A stretch of 64,000 bases of DNA, taken from assembly GCA_031761405.1 (NCBI GenBank), contig JASEVX010000007.1, forward strand, positions 39,425,248 through 39,489,247, in the 5' to 3' direction. Both the position numbers and the translations under genes were made by a program. The DNA comes from Serripes groenlandicus. Its lineage: Eukaryota; Mollusca; Bivalvia; Cardiida; Cardiidae. This document shows positions 53,951 to 63,922 of the stretch, in pieces. Below the pieces are notes generated by a model that had not been told where the DNA came from, ran no database searches, and worked only from the letters and a program-made list of their open reading frames with translations. Every line of letters starts with the position of its first letter. Position 1 is the first letter of the stretch.

Positions 53951-54402
53951 AGAAGAGAGATCCTGGTCTTACCATTTACTGGTCTAAACATCCTGAAAGT
54001 TAGATTTTCCACCGGAATGTATTTTACTGTATATGTATTATCATCACATTGGTCGTCGTCGTATTGGGTTTATTTATCCTCGCCTTTCGGCATAAAGCCA
54101 TTTGGCGAGCTGCCATTGTTATCTCCTTTCAACATTTTTATAGGGACTATTATTTCAGGATTTCTATAATTTTCCATTAATTTCTTCTATTTCTGACTTT
54201 TGATATTTACTTTCCAATTGCTTAACATTTCTCCCGTATTCTGTTTAAATAATTGTACATAAGACTAATGTTTAAAAATATTGTTTCATTAAAATAATGT
54301 ATGTATATCACTTGTTTTTCTTGAAAGAGTAATATGTTTATATCGTTCTATGTATATGGAAAACAATTTGTGTGAAAATCAATGGTCCAACAATGGTTTG
54401 AT

Positions 54403-54530
54403 AGGGGCCCTCTGATTGGCTCAATTTCAATCGGTTTTTTTTTTGTCAAGCTTGCCTCCCCCCTCTCAATCAAGCTTGATTGAAAGGAAAAAGTGTTTTG
54501 ATAAGCCAATCATTAGCCCCCTCTCATTTA
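54403..54530. repeat. imperfect inverted repeat
   Basis: GGGGCCCTCTGATTGGCTC on the left and AAGCCAATCATTAGCCCCCTC on the right, with AATCAAGCTTGATT in the middle. It may be a decayed MITE. Confidence 0.4.
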
Positions 54531-54739
54531 GTAAATCGAATTCCACCCTTCGCCCGTAAAGTTGTATACGTTTATTTATACATCTCCACTGGTACAAAGG
54601 GACAAAGGGTGGACTGAAATATTTTGTTCAAAACATTTGGTTGGATATATTAATCTTAATGGCACAGTGTGGGTAAAAAGTTTATTTACAACATAAGTAA
54701 TGTCTTCTGGTCAACAACAACGGTTTCATTTAACACCTT

Positions 54740-55200
54740 TACTAATTATGCCTGGTGTCTCTGTTTTTCAACCAATCAATATGACTTGAACACTTTTTGT
54801 AGAGGGTCGTCACCTAAGGATCTACCAAAACCTTTTGCTGATGCTGTCTTATGTCTTTGTTATCAACGAATCAATATGGCCAGAACAAATTATGTAAAGG
54901 GTCACCAAATGGAAATTATTTTGTTATTAGACAAGAGCTTTCCGAGAAGACTTCTCTTTTTTTCAATTTAGTCATTTTACCCTTTTATATGCAGTGTGTG
55001 GCTATGCTTTTCAACCAGATAGTATGGCTTGAACATATTTATAGAGATTCGCCTAACGAACATGTTTTGCCTAATTATTTTGAAATCACACAAGCAGATT
55101 TAGAGTATTCATTTTCTGTAAGTTTTCTCCCTTTCTGATGCCACCGCAACCGAAATACTACATAGAAGTCTAATCTTTGAGCAGTACGTTATGGAAACAA
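54740..55200 (+). repeat. satellite remnant of the 'AACCAATCAATATGGCTTGAA' type
   Basis: Three diverged units (TTTTTCAACCAATCAATATGAC, TATCAACGAATCAATATGGCC, TTTTCAACCAGATAGTATGGC), related to the body of 51173-52581 but without termini. Confidence 0.5.
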
Positions 55201-55533
55201 TGTAGCAGAACGGGCTTAAACTGTATGCAAACGGACTGGATTTGTTAGCAATTTGTTACGGTCTGTTTACAAACTTAATGGACGGGCTCGAAAGGGTTTG
55301 ATCAATGGTGCTCAAGAACTTTGAGCCTGCTCAAAATTGGGCGACCATCCTGACCTGCAATAAGACGGACAGACAACGTACTTGAAACGATATTGACATA
55401 CTATGAACGAAATTGCTGTGCTTGGATCGTACTAGGGATTGACGTGCTATGGCGTGGTGCGGTTGGGCGTCAATTGGCAGTAAGTGAGCACATAGGCCGG
55501 GTAAGATGGGTGTGTGTCTTGGTTTACTTCTTC

Positions 55534-55773
55534 TTAGGTTTCCGACTCTGTGCCCCATCTTCCTCCGAAATTGCACTTTGTTACGGAGTCACCAGAGGGT
55601 GCAGGGGATAACACATTCTCATTTTGTTTACTTCCAGAATCAGGAGGCTCAGTAATTTGGGGGTGATCTGACCGGGTATCAGTTGAGCAGGAGCTAGGGG
55701 ATATTCGGGTAGTGGCTGCTTTAACACGCCCCGTCTGTCTAGTTCCTTTCTTTCTTGGAGGCATCGTGATCAC
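55534..55773 (-). CDS. unassigned basic/serine-rich open frame
   Basis: 79 codons. An internal ATG gives MPPRKKGTRQTGRVKAATT, then a serine/proline-rich low-complexity stretch. This start resembles the N-termini of some retroelement gag-like proteins, but that is only an impression. No zinc knuckle or other domain is present, and the frame ends without a continuing partner. It sits in an anomalous region of higher G+C. Confidence 0.2.
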   Translation of the reverse strand: MITMPPRKKGTRQTGRVKAATTRISPSSCSTDTRSDHPQITEPPDSGSKQNENVLSPAPSGDSVTKCNFGGRWGTESET

Positions 55774-55799
55774 AAGAATGTAATGATCACAACGATAAT

Positions 55800-56230
55800 C
55801 ACGATGCTTGTCACACCTATTATGAACTTGATCTTTACAGTTTGAAGAGGCGACCGAGAATGAGGACGGGCAGAATCGCGCTGGATATTTTTAGTCGATA
55901 GGCTAGGACGTGATTGCAATCGAGTAAAGAACTAGTTAGAACCGATTTCGACATATAAGGAACAAAGTAGAACTTGTTACGAACATGTTTAAACTGACTA
56001 CAGACGGGCTTGGACTGCTTGGGAACGGTGTCCCCGTGTGATGAACGGGCAATTTACCCGACACGAGCTTGATACAAACGGACTGCAGACGGGATCAATA
56101 CGAGATTGACGTATTTAGAACTGTTTATGAACTAACTAGGGTCGCAATATAGACATTGGCCGACCAAAGCTATATGTTCTAGGCAGACCGCAACCAGTTT
56201 TATGATGTATTAGGACGGGTTCGGACGTTT
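55800..56230. other. unclassified stretch rich in GACGGGC/AACGGACTG words
   Basis: AACGGACTG, GACGGGCTTGGACTG, GAACGGGC and GACGGGTTCGG words recur from 55210 to 56225 at irregular spacing with intervening AAACTG/GAACT. It looks like a worn repeat whose unit I cannot define. Confidence 0.3.
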
Positions 56231-56234
56231 TGAG

Positions 56235-56506
56235 AACTAGTAGAAGATTTTTAAAGTTTTCACTTTACCCATATAATGCAAAACATCTCCTCCCCCTGGC
56301 GGTCATGTCTTTTAACCAATCAACAAGGCTTGAAGTAATCTGATAGAGGGTCACCCAAGGAACACTTCTACACACTTATTTGAAAATCGGTCAATAGGTT
56401 TTGGAGGAGAATTTTGTTTAAGTGTTTTTCTTTCGGTTGCATGGATCAAAAGAAAATTGAAGGGATTCTAGTGAGGACATTGAGAGGATGCTTTCTGTGA
56501 AGATTC
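56235..56506 (+). repeat. pearl satellite fragment
   Basis: AAGATTTTTAAAGTTTTCAC, CCCCCTGGCGGTCATG, CCAATCAACAAGGCTTGAAG and the tail GACATTGAGAGGATGCTTTC correspond to the last unit and pre-3' segment of elements such as 28352-29645; then it passes into a different satellite. Confidence 0.55.
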
Positions 56507-57903
56507 TGATTGACTGATCGCCATAAAACATGAAATAGGGCCTATTTTGCATTCAATACTTCCAGATACTTATCTAAAGGAAAGAAATAAAGTTTTTAGA
56601 AAAATATTTTTTTCGTCAATTTCGTCAACTTTTTTGACAAGTTGACGAATTGACGAACTTGAAGAATCTCTACTGATTGACTGATCGCCATGAAACATGA
56701 AATAGGGCTTAATTTGAATGCAATACGTCCAGATACATTATCTTAAAGACAGAAACAAAGTTTTTAGAAAAAAAAAGATTCGTCAATTTCGTCAACTTTA
56801 TTGACAAGTTGACGAATTGACGAACTTGAAGAAGCTCTTCTGATTGACTGATCGCCATGAAACATTAACTAGGGCCTAATTTGCATTCAGTACGGCCAGA
56901 TACTTATCTAAGGCAAGAAATAAAGTTTTTAGAAAAATATTTTTTTCTTCAATTTTGTCAACGAATTGACGAACTTGAAGAAGCTCTTCTGATTGACTGA
57001 TCGCCATGAAACATAAAATAGGGCCTATTTTGCATTCAATACTTCCAGATACTTATCTAAAGGAAAGAAATAAAGTTTTTAGAAAAATATTTTTTTCGTC
57101 AATATCGTCAACTTTTTTTGAAAAGTTGACGAATTGACGAACTTGAAGAAGCTCTTCTGATTGACTGATCGTCATGAAACATGAAATAGGGCCTATTTTG
57201 CATTCAATACTTCCAGATACTTATCTAAAGGAAAGAAATAAAGTTTTTAGAAAAATATTTTTTTCGTCAATTTCGTCAACTTTTTTGAAAAGTTGACGAA
57301 TTGACGAACTTTAAGAAGCTCTTCTGATTGACTGATCGCCATGAAACATGAAATAGGGCCTATTTTGCATTCAATACTTCCAGATACTTATCTAAAGGAA
57401 AGAAATAAAGTTTTTAGGAAAATATTTTTTTCGTCAATTTCGTCAACTTTTTTGACAAGTTGACGAATTGACGAACTTGAAGAAGCTCTACTGATTGACT
57501 GATCGCCATGAAACATGAAATAGGGCTTAATTTGCATTCAATACGTACAGATACTTATCTAAAGGAAAGAAATAAAGTTTTTAGAAAAATATTTTTTTCG
57601 TCAATTTTGTCAACGAATTGACGAACTTGAAGAAGCTCTTCTGATTGACTGATCGCCATGAAACATAAAATAGGGCCTATTTTGCATTCAATACTTCCAG
57701 ATACTTATCTAAAGGAAAGAAATAAAGTTTGTAGAAAAATATTTTTTTCGTCAATTTCGTCAACTTTTTTGTCAACGAATTGACGAACTTGAAGAAGCTC
57801 TTCTGATTGACTGATCGCCATGAAACATGAAATAGGGCCTAATTTGCATTTAATACGTCCAGATACATTATCTAAAAGAAATAAATAAAGTTTCTAGAAA
57901 AAA
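56507..57903 (+). repeat. satellite of nine ~146-169-bp units with internal hairpins
   Basis: TGATTGACTGATCG begins units near 56507, 56674, 56842, 56988, 57157, 57322, 57488, 57644 and 57805. Each has AATAGGGCCTATTTTGCATTC, CTAAAGGAAAGAAATAAAG, and at its end an inverted pair CGTCAATTTCGTCAAC/GTTGACGAATTGACG. Two units have lost one arm of the hairpin (about 56948 and 57600). Confidence 0.9.
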
Positions 57904-58025
57904 TGTCACAGTTCGTCACTCGTCAATTCGTCACTCGTCAACCTAACTTCAAGGACCTAAAAAAATGTCACAGTTCGTCACTCGTCAATTCGTCACTCGT
58001 CAATTCGTCACTCGTCAACCTAACT
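57904..58025 (+). repeat. short CGTCAATTCGTCACT repeats
   Basis: GTTCGTCACTCGTCAATTC repeats five times in two groups, each followed by AACCTAACTTCA(A/C)GGACC. The words overlap the hairpin arm of the neighbouring satellite. Confidence 0.8.
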
Positions 58026-58114
58026 TCACGGACCTATAAAATTTGAAACAGTTTTGCTCAGGTGTGCATAAAAAGGAAAATTGTAACATCAAGTAAAAAA
58101 TTGTAAAATGTTTT

Positions 58115-58365
58115 AATATGTAAATTTATGAAATTAATGTAAATTTATGAAATTAAAGTAAATTAATGAAATTAAATTAAATTAAAATTAAAGTAAATTA
58201 ATGAAATTAAAGTAAATTAATGAAATTAAAGTAAATTTAAATGTAAATTTATGAAATTAAAGTAAATTAATGAAATTAAAGTAATTAATGAAATTAAAGT
58301 ATTAATGAAATTAAAGTAAATTCATGAAATTAAAGTAAATTTATGAAATTTATGTAAATTGAAAA
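58115..58365. repeat. AT-rich minisatellite (ATGAAATTAAAGTAAATTA)
   Basis: Roughly 14 irregular copies of AATTAATGAAATTAAAGTA. It lies directly beyond the 3' end of the third Death-domain exon. Confidence 0.85.
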
Positions 58366-58394
58366 ATGTTTGTTTTAATAAAATTCTATGCACT

Positions 58395-58747
58395 TCAACT
58401 TATAGACATGCCATATGTGTATTCTTTCTCAGAATCTTCAACAATATTTTTTATTTGCTCCCAATTTATGGTTGTAGCCTCACCATTATTTAAAATTCTT
58501 ATAAAGTTTTCGAACGTAGCTTGATCCTCATCGCGCAGCCTCCATTTATTTAGACAAGAGGTAATTTTTTGCGTTTCTTTCATCTGCTCCATATTCATAT
58601 GTTCTATATCTGTCTGAGATAGTCCCAGGTCTGAGGCTACAGATTTCCAATCTTTACCAAAGGTTTGTGCCAGTCTGCGCAGCTCCCTTTCTTTTAAACG
58701 CTGTTTTCGAATGCTTGGATGTATTTTTGTTAACCAGGTTAAATTAT
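58395..58747 (-). pseudogene. CRADD-like locus 3: intact Death-domain exon of a broken gene
   Basis: Acceptor TTCTTTCAG (58748-58756) and open frame to TGA at 58395. It codes IRKQRLKERELRRLAQTFGK, DWKSVASDLGLSQTDIEHMN, SCLNKWRLRDEDQATFENF, INWEQIKN, and a C-terminal extension longer than in gene 1. It is very similar to exon 2 of gene 1, and its entering phase is the same. No intact CARD exon lies within the remaining 5 kb of the window; only tails at 59435 and 60510 are present. It may be a pseudogene, a Death-domain-only transcript, or a gene whose CARD exon is beyond 64000. ATTAAA at 58374-58379 (minus strand) is a possible poly(A) signal. Confidence 0.75.
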
Positions 58748-58874
58748 CTGAAAGAATGTAGCAAACATTTGGAACTTTTTTCTGTAACAATGTTCAGTCT
58801 AACTCACATATGCTTTCTAATATCCCAATCGATTGGCGGGGGATATAAGGCATAATTATTAGATAAGCATTGAA

Positions 58875-58998
58875 AACATGGCGGCAAAATGAGAAATTGC
58901 TCAAGCTCATCAAAAACAATTTATCTTTTGCCATCATGTTTTCAAAAGTTGGTCTACTGCAGATGCATCAAAATGTGTCTGCATGTGGGTAAGGGTTA
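58875..58998. mobile_element. TTAA-type MITE, left end lost
   Basis: Core GGCAAAATGAGAAATTGCTC...TATCTTTTGCCATCATG, right arm AAAGTTGGTCTACTGCAGATGCATC and GTGGGTAAGGGTTAA. Orthologous in position to 20152-20216 of gene 1. Confidence 0.6.
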
Positions 58999-59084
58999 AT
59001 AATCCAGTTTATATTTTCCTGGGCCAGTATTAGTCCCTTCAAATTTGAAATTATTGGAATGGTGTGCTGCGATCGGGGATTCAC

Positions 59085-59233
59085 TAAATGAAGGTAAACT
59101 TACTGAAAAAATATGAAAACATTGTGGCAAAAGGAAAAATTGTTCCTTGGATTTTCCGTTTGTCACATTATTTTTCAAAATATGTCTGCTGCAGATGCAT
59201 CAGAAAGCGTCTACATATGGGAACGAGTTAATT
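59085..59233. mobile_element. TTAA-type MITE, subfamily C, left end lost
   Basis: CACTAAATGAAGGTAAACTTAC, core GGCAAAAGGAAAAATTGTTCC, right arm ATGTCTGCTGCAGATGCATC and GGGAACGAGTTAA. Confidence 0.5.
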
Positions 59234-59434
59234 GAGACAGCTAGAATTATCTTGCTTGAAAACATTGTGAGAAAAGAAGAAATTGCTCAAAATAAGGAAT
59301 TTCTCCTTATACCACAATGTTTACAACTCTATTCAATAATTAAACTTTCATTCATATATTTTCCATAGCTTTGACTAGAAGTTTTCAAACTGAACAAGGA
59401 CATTGCCATTCAAATGACCAAATGAGAAACTCAC

Positions 59435-59510
59435 TATTTTTTGATGCTGCAATCTGTTCCTCAGCGACTTCTAAGGTTGCAAATTTTTCTGCAATAGAAG
59501 TATAATCTTT
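59435..59510 (-). pseudogene. truncated CARD exon tail, copy a
   Basis: On the minus strand it codes about AEKFATLEVAEEQIAASKN and ends at a preserved GTGAGT donor (59429-59434). This aligns with ADRIASTEVAQEKLEASNN at the end of the gene 1 CARD exon. Upstream coding stops at CTGAAAGATTATACTTC, beside a SINE; the rest of the CARD is gone. TTCTATTGCAG inside could act as an acceptor. Confidence 0.7.
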
Positions 59511-59522
59511 CAGTTATATCAC

Positions 59523-59700
59523 AGCATTTCCTGAGTACGTTACCTACTACTGTTCCATTTATCCTGACACCAGTAAGTCGTTGTAATGCTAACCCCACAA
59601 TCCTGAGTGCCAATTAGGGAAGCCATTACTACCCCGACCGGGGATCAAACCCATGAACTCCCCTCTCAAGTGGGTCCAATAAATCTATGTGACAATTTAA
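59523..59700 (-). mobile_element. 'CCTGACACCAG' SINE in locus 3, copy a
   Basis: GCATTTCCTGAGTACGTTACC, TTCCATTTATCCTGACACC, GGGGATCAAACCCATGAAC. It abuts the broken CARD tail. Confidence 0.6.
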
Positions 59701-59712
59701 TCTTTGTTACTT

Positions 59713-59938
59713 TAACCCTTTCACACATACAGCAAATATGCATCAGGTGACTTTGAAACATGTAGATAAAACTATGGAAAATCTCACTAAATGAAGGTAA
59801 ACTTACTGAAAAAAGAGGAAACTATTGTGTCAGAAGGAGAAATTGCTCATTGAATTCTCCATTTGTCCCAATTTTTTCTCTAAAAATATGTCTGCTGCAG
59901 ATGCATCAGAAAGAGTCTACATAAGGGAACGAGTTAAT
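59713..59938. mobile_element. TTAA-type MITE, subfamily C
   Basis: TTTAACCCTTTCACACATAC, GCATCAGGTGACTTTGAAAC, core GGAGAAATTGCTCATTG, ATGTCTGCTGCAGATGCATC and GGGAACGAGTTAA. Counterpart of 20912-21133. Confidence 0.6.
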
Positions 59939-60104
59939 TGAGACAGCTGAAATTATTTTGTTAAAATTGATTTTAAAGGAACTATTAATAAAAAAATTAG
60001 AAAAATAATCCACAATAGTGTTGTCAAAGAAGACTGTGAGAACTGTGACACATGTTTTCACCAGCCGTTTTTCAGACCATTTCAACAAATCTCAAGATTA
60101 ATTC

Positions 60105-60212
60105 AATAGCATCTAACCATGACTTAGAAATGGCTCTTATTGCACAGACTGAAGGACGGATTGACAGACGCATCCAAACCAATATCCCATCCACCTCTGG
60201 TGGGGGATAACA
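60105..60212 (+). mobile_element. 3' fragment of a pearl-like element, ATCCCATCCACC type
   Basis: CATCTAACCATGACTTAGAAATGG...ATCCCATCCACCTCTGGTGGGGGATAAC. Homologous in sequence and position to 21290-21396. Confidence 0.5.
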
Positions 60213-60269
60213 AATACGCTTTCTTTATCTGGTGATCAAAAAAACGGGTTTTACCCATTCCCAATTAGA

Positions 60270-60440
60270 AATATATTCTCGTGCATTTGCAGAAGTCAAC
60301 TTTTGAAAACGTTGTGAGAAAAGAAGAAATTGCTCTAAATAAGGAATGTCTCCTTATGCCACAATGTTTACAACTCTATTCAATAACTAAACTTTCATTC
60401 ATATATTTTCCATAGCTTTGACTAGAAGTTTTCAAACTGA
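60270..60440. mobile_element. TTAA-type MITE, locus 3 copy of 21440-22110
   Basis: CATTCCCAATTAGAAATATATTC, GAAGAAATTGCTCTAAATAAGGAATG, TTTGACTAGAAGTTTTCAAAC. Here the 450-bp TA element seen in gene 1 is absent, giving its empty site. A further copy lies at 59255-59400. Confidence 0.55.
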
Positions 60441-60509
60441 ACAAGGACATTGCCATTCAAATGACCAAATTTCAAATTTGTTGAAATTTTGCTTAATTGA
60501 GAAACTCAC

Positions 60510-60588
60510 TATTGTTTGAGGCTTCCACCTGTTCCTCAGCGACTTCTGAGGTTGCAAATTTTTCTGCAATAGAAGTATAATCCTTCAG
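60510..60588 (-). pseudogene. truncated CARD exon tail, copy b
   Basis: Same as 59435-59510 with a few differences: the donor GTGAGT is at 60504-60509 and the coding end is broken at the same CTGAAGGATTATACTTC point next to the same SINE. The shared breakpoint shows that truncation came before the local duplication. Confidence 0.7.
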
Positions 60589-60599
60589 TTATATCACAG

Positions 60600-60775
60600 C
60601 ATTTCCTGAGTATGTTACCAGTACTACTGTTCCATTTATCCTGACACCAGTAAGTCGTTGTAATGCTAACCCCACAATCCTGAGTGCCAAGAAGGGAAAG
60701 CCATTACTACCCCGACCGGGGATCAAACCCATGACCTCCCCTCTCAAGTGGGTCCAATAAATCTGTGACAATTTA
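60600..60775 (-). mobile_element. 'CCTGACACCAG' SINE in locus 3, copy b
   Basis: GCATTTCCTGAGTATGTTACC...GGGGATCAAACCCATGACC. Duplicate of 59523-59700. Confidence 0.6.
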
Positions 60776-60790
60776 ATCATTGTTTAGTTT

Positions 60791-60881
60791 AACCCTTTCA
60801 CACATACAGCAAATGTGCATCAGGTGACTTTGAAACATGTAAGAGTATGGAAAATCTCACTAAATGATGATATACTTACTG
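60791..60881. mobile_element. left part of a subfamily C MITE, cut by a pearl-like element
   Basis: TTTAACCCTTTCACACATAC...GATATACTTACTGAAA, then the element at 60882-63922. The MITE resumes at 63923 (AAAAGATGAAAACATTGTGTC). Confidence 0.65.
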
Positions 60882-63800
60882 AAACAAGAGGGCCAAGATG
60901 GCCCTAAAATCGATCACCTGAATGATAGTTAATTAGAAGCAAATATTTAACTGCAAATATCTGTGAAAATTTGATCAGGAGTTCAAATGAAATTGCAGGA
61001 GTGGACACTCAGTTAAAGAAATAGTCCATTTTTATCTTGAAATCTAACAAGAGCTTTCTCAATTTCTGATTCTGCAGCAACAAAGGTTCTACACAGAATG
61101 CAAGTATTTGAACAATTTTGAAAGAGGACCATCAAAGGAACATTCCTGTGAAGTAACGTTGAAATTGGTCAAATGGAATGGTAGGAGTTGTCATTTGTAG
61201 CTAAAAGTTCAATTTACCCCTTTTGTGATGACGCGAGGTTGCTATGATTTTGTAACTAATCAAAACAGCTTGAACAAATTAAATGTAGAGGATCACTGAA
61301 GTAGGATTTATATTCAATTTCCTTAATATCAGACAAGAACTTAAAAAAAAATGGAATTTCCAAATTTTGTCATTTTGCCCCTTTTCTGATGCCTCCTGAC
61401 TGCCATGTTTTTTCAACCAAACAGTATGCCTTGAACGACCTTTGTAGCGGCTCACCTAAGGAACATTTCTACCAAACTATAATGCAATCAGACATGCAGA
61501 TTCAAAGAAAAAGATTTTTAAAGCTTGGACATTTTGCCCCCTTTCTGATGCTGCAGCAACCCTGGCGTCCCATGTTTTTCAACTGATCGGAAATATTTGA
61601 ACAATCTTAGTAAAGGGTGCCCCAAGGAACATTTGTGCAAAATAATTTTCAATTCGGGCCAGTACTTTTGGACAAGAAGATTTTTAAAATTTTAACAAAA
61701 ACAAACAAGCTCCGCCCCGTGGCGGCCATGTTTTTCAACCGATCGGAAATATTTAAACAATCTTGGTAAAGGGTGCCCCAAGGAACATTTGTGCAAAATA
61801 ATTTTCAAATTGGGTCAGTACTTTTGGTCAAGAAGATTTTTAAAATTTTAACAATGCACATATAAGGAAAACAGGCTCCGCCCCCTGGCGGCCATGTTTT
61901 TCAACCGATCGAAAATATTTGAACAATCTTAGTAAAGGGTGCCCCAATGAACATTTGTGGAAAAAACATTTCAAATCGGGCCAGTACTTTTGGACAAGAA
62001 GATTTTTTAAGTTTAAAAATGCACGTAGAAGGAAAACAAGCTCCGCCCCCTGGCGGCCATGTTTTTTCAACGGATCGGAAATATTTGAACAATCTTGGTA
62101 AAGGGTGCCCCAAAGAACATTTGTGCAAAATAATTTTCAAATTGGGCCAGTACTTTTGGTCAAGAAGATTTTTAAAATTTTAACAATGCACATATAAGGA
62201 AAACAGGCTCCGCCCCCTGGCCGCCATGTTTTTCAACCGATCGGAAATATTTGAACAATCTTGGTAAAGGGTGCCCTAAGGAACATTTGTGCAAAATAAT
62301 TTTCAAATTGGGCCAGTACTTTTTGACAAGAAGATTTTTAAAATTTTAACAATGCACATATAAGGAAAACAGGCTCCGCCCCCTGGCGGCCATGTTTTTC
62401 AATCGATCGGAAATATTTGAACAATCTTGGTAAAGGGTGCCCCAATCAACATTTGTGGAAAATAATTTTCAAATTGGGCCAGTACTTTTGGACAAGAAGA
62501 TTTTTTAAGTTTTAACAATGCACATATAAAGAAAACAAGTTCCGCGCTCTGGCGGCCATGTTTTTCAACGGATCGGAAATATTTGAACAATCTTCGTAAA
62601 GGGTGCCCCAAGGAACATTTGTGCAAAACAATTTTCAAATCGGGCCAGTACTTTTTGACAAGAAGATTTTTAAAATTTTAACAATGCACATATAAGGAAA
62701 ACAGGCTCCGCCCACTGGCGGCCATGTTTTTCAACCGATCGGAAATATTTGAACAATCTTGGTAAAGGGTGCCCCAATGTACATTTGTGCAAAATAATTG
62801 TCAAATCGGGCCAGTACTTTTGGACAAGAAGATTTTTAAAGTTTTAACAATGCACATATAAGGAAAATAAGCTCCGCGCCCTGGCGGCCATGTTTTTCAA
62901 CGGATCGGAAATATTTGAACAATCTTGGTAAAGGGTGCCCTAAGGAACATTTGTGCAAAATAATTTTCAAATTGGGCCAGTACTTTTTGACAAGAAGATT
63001 TTTAAAATTTTAACAATGCACATATAAGGAAAACAGGCTCCGCCCCCTGGCGGCCATGTTTTTCAATCGATCGGAAATATTTGAACAATCTTGGTAAAGG
63101 GTGCCCCAATCAACATTTGTGGAAAATAATTTTCAAATTGGGCCAGTACTTTTGGACAAGAAGATTTTTAAAGTTTTAACAATGCACATATAAAGAAAAC
63201 AAGTTCCGCGCCCTGGCGGCCATGTTTTTCAACGGATCGGAAATATTTGAACAATCTTCGTAAAGGGTGCCCCAAGGAACATTTGTGCAAAACAATTTTC
63301 AAATCGGGCCAGTACTTTTTGACAAGAAGATTTTTAAAATTTTAACAATGCACATATAAGGAAAACAGGCTCCGCCCACTGGCGGCCATGTTTTTCAACC
63401 GATCGGAAATATTTGAACAATCTTGGTAAAGGGTGCCCCAATGTACATTTGTGCAAAATAATTGTCAAATCGGGCCAGTACTTTTGGACAAGAAGATTTT
63501 TAAAGTTTTAACAATGCACATATAAGGAAAATAAGCTCCGCCCCCTGGCGGCCATGTTTTTCAACGGATCGGAAATATATGAACAATCTTGGTAGAGGGT
63601 ACCCCAAGGAACATTTGTGCAAAATAATTTTTAAATCGGACCAGTACTTTTGGACAAGAGGATTTTTTAAGATTTGGCAATTTTCCCCTTTTCTGTTGCC
63701 GCGGCAACCAAAGTTCTCGATGGAATTTAAATCTTTGAACAATTTTGAAAGAGGTTCACCAAAGGAACATTCCTGTGAAGTTTGGTTGAAATTGGTCAAG

Positions 63801-63922
63801 TGGTTAAGGAGGAGATGATCTAAATGTCTAAATGTTAACGACGGACGGACGACGGACGACGCCGGACGGACACAAAATGATCAGAATAGCTCACCTTGAG
63901 CCTTTGGCTCTAGGTGATCTAA
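60882..63922 (+). mobile_element. full-length pearl-like element, 3.04 kb, GGGCCAAGATGGCCC type
   Basis: 5' AAACAAGAGGGCCAAGATGGCCC with GATCACCT (60912-60919). Two or three units of the TTTTCTGATGC type (to 61560) precede about 13 units of ~166 bp (CGGAAATATTTGAACAATCTTGG, GGGTGCCCCAAGGAACATTTG, GGGCCAGTACTTTTGGACAAG, CTCCGCCCCCTGGCGGCCATG). One AAGGAACATTCCTGTGAAG unit, an ACGG/ACGACGG stretch (63838-63875), hairpin GAGCC-TTT-GGCTC, AGGTGATC (63912-63919) and TAAAAAA follow. Open frames within it are repeat by-products. Confidence 0.75.
62271..63598 (+). repeat. higher-order repeat, two copies of a 664-bp four-unit block
   Basis: GTGCCCTAAG at 62271 and 62935, CCCAATCAAC at 62441 and 63105, TTCCGCG at 62541 and ~63205, and the TGTACATTTG variant at ~62778 and ~63441 are all 663-664 bp apart. 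Units one block apart are more alike than neighbours. Confidence 0.8.

Noticed and set aside
61389..63818. Many overlapping open frames of 60-99 codons on both strands
   Set aside because: They follow the ~166-bp tandem units and repeat the same peptide in shifted frames; no independent coding signal.
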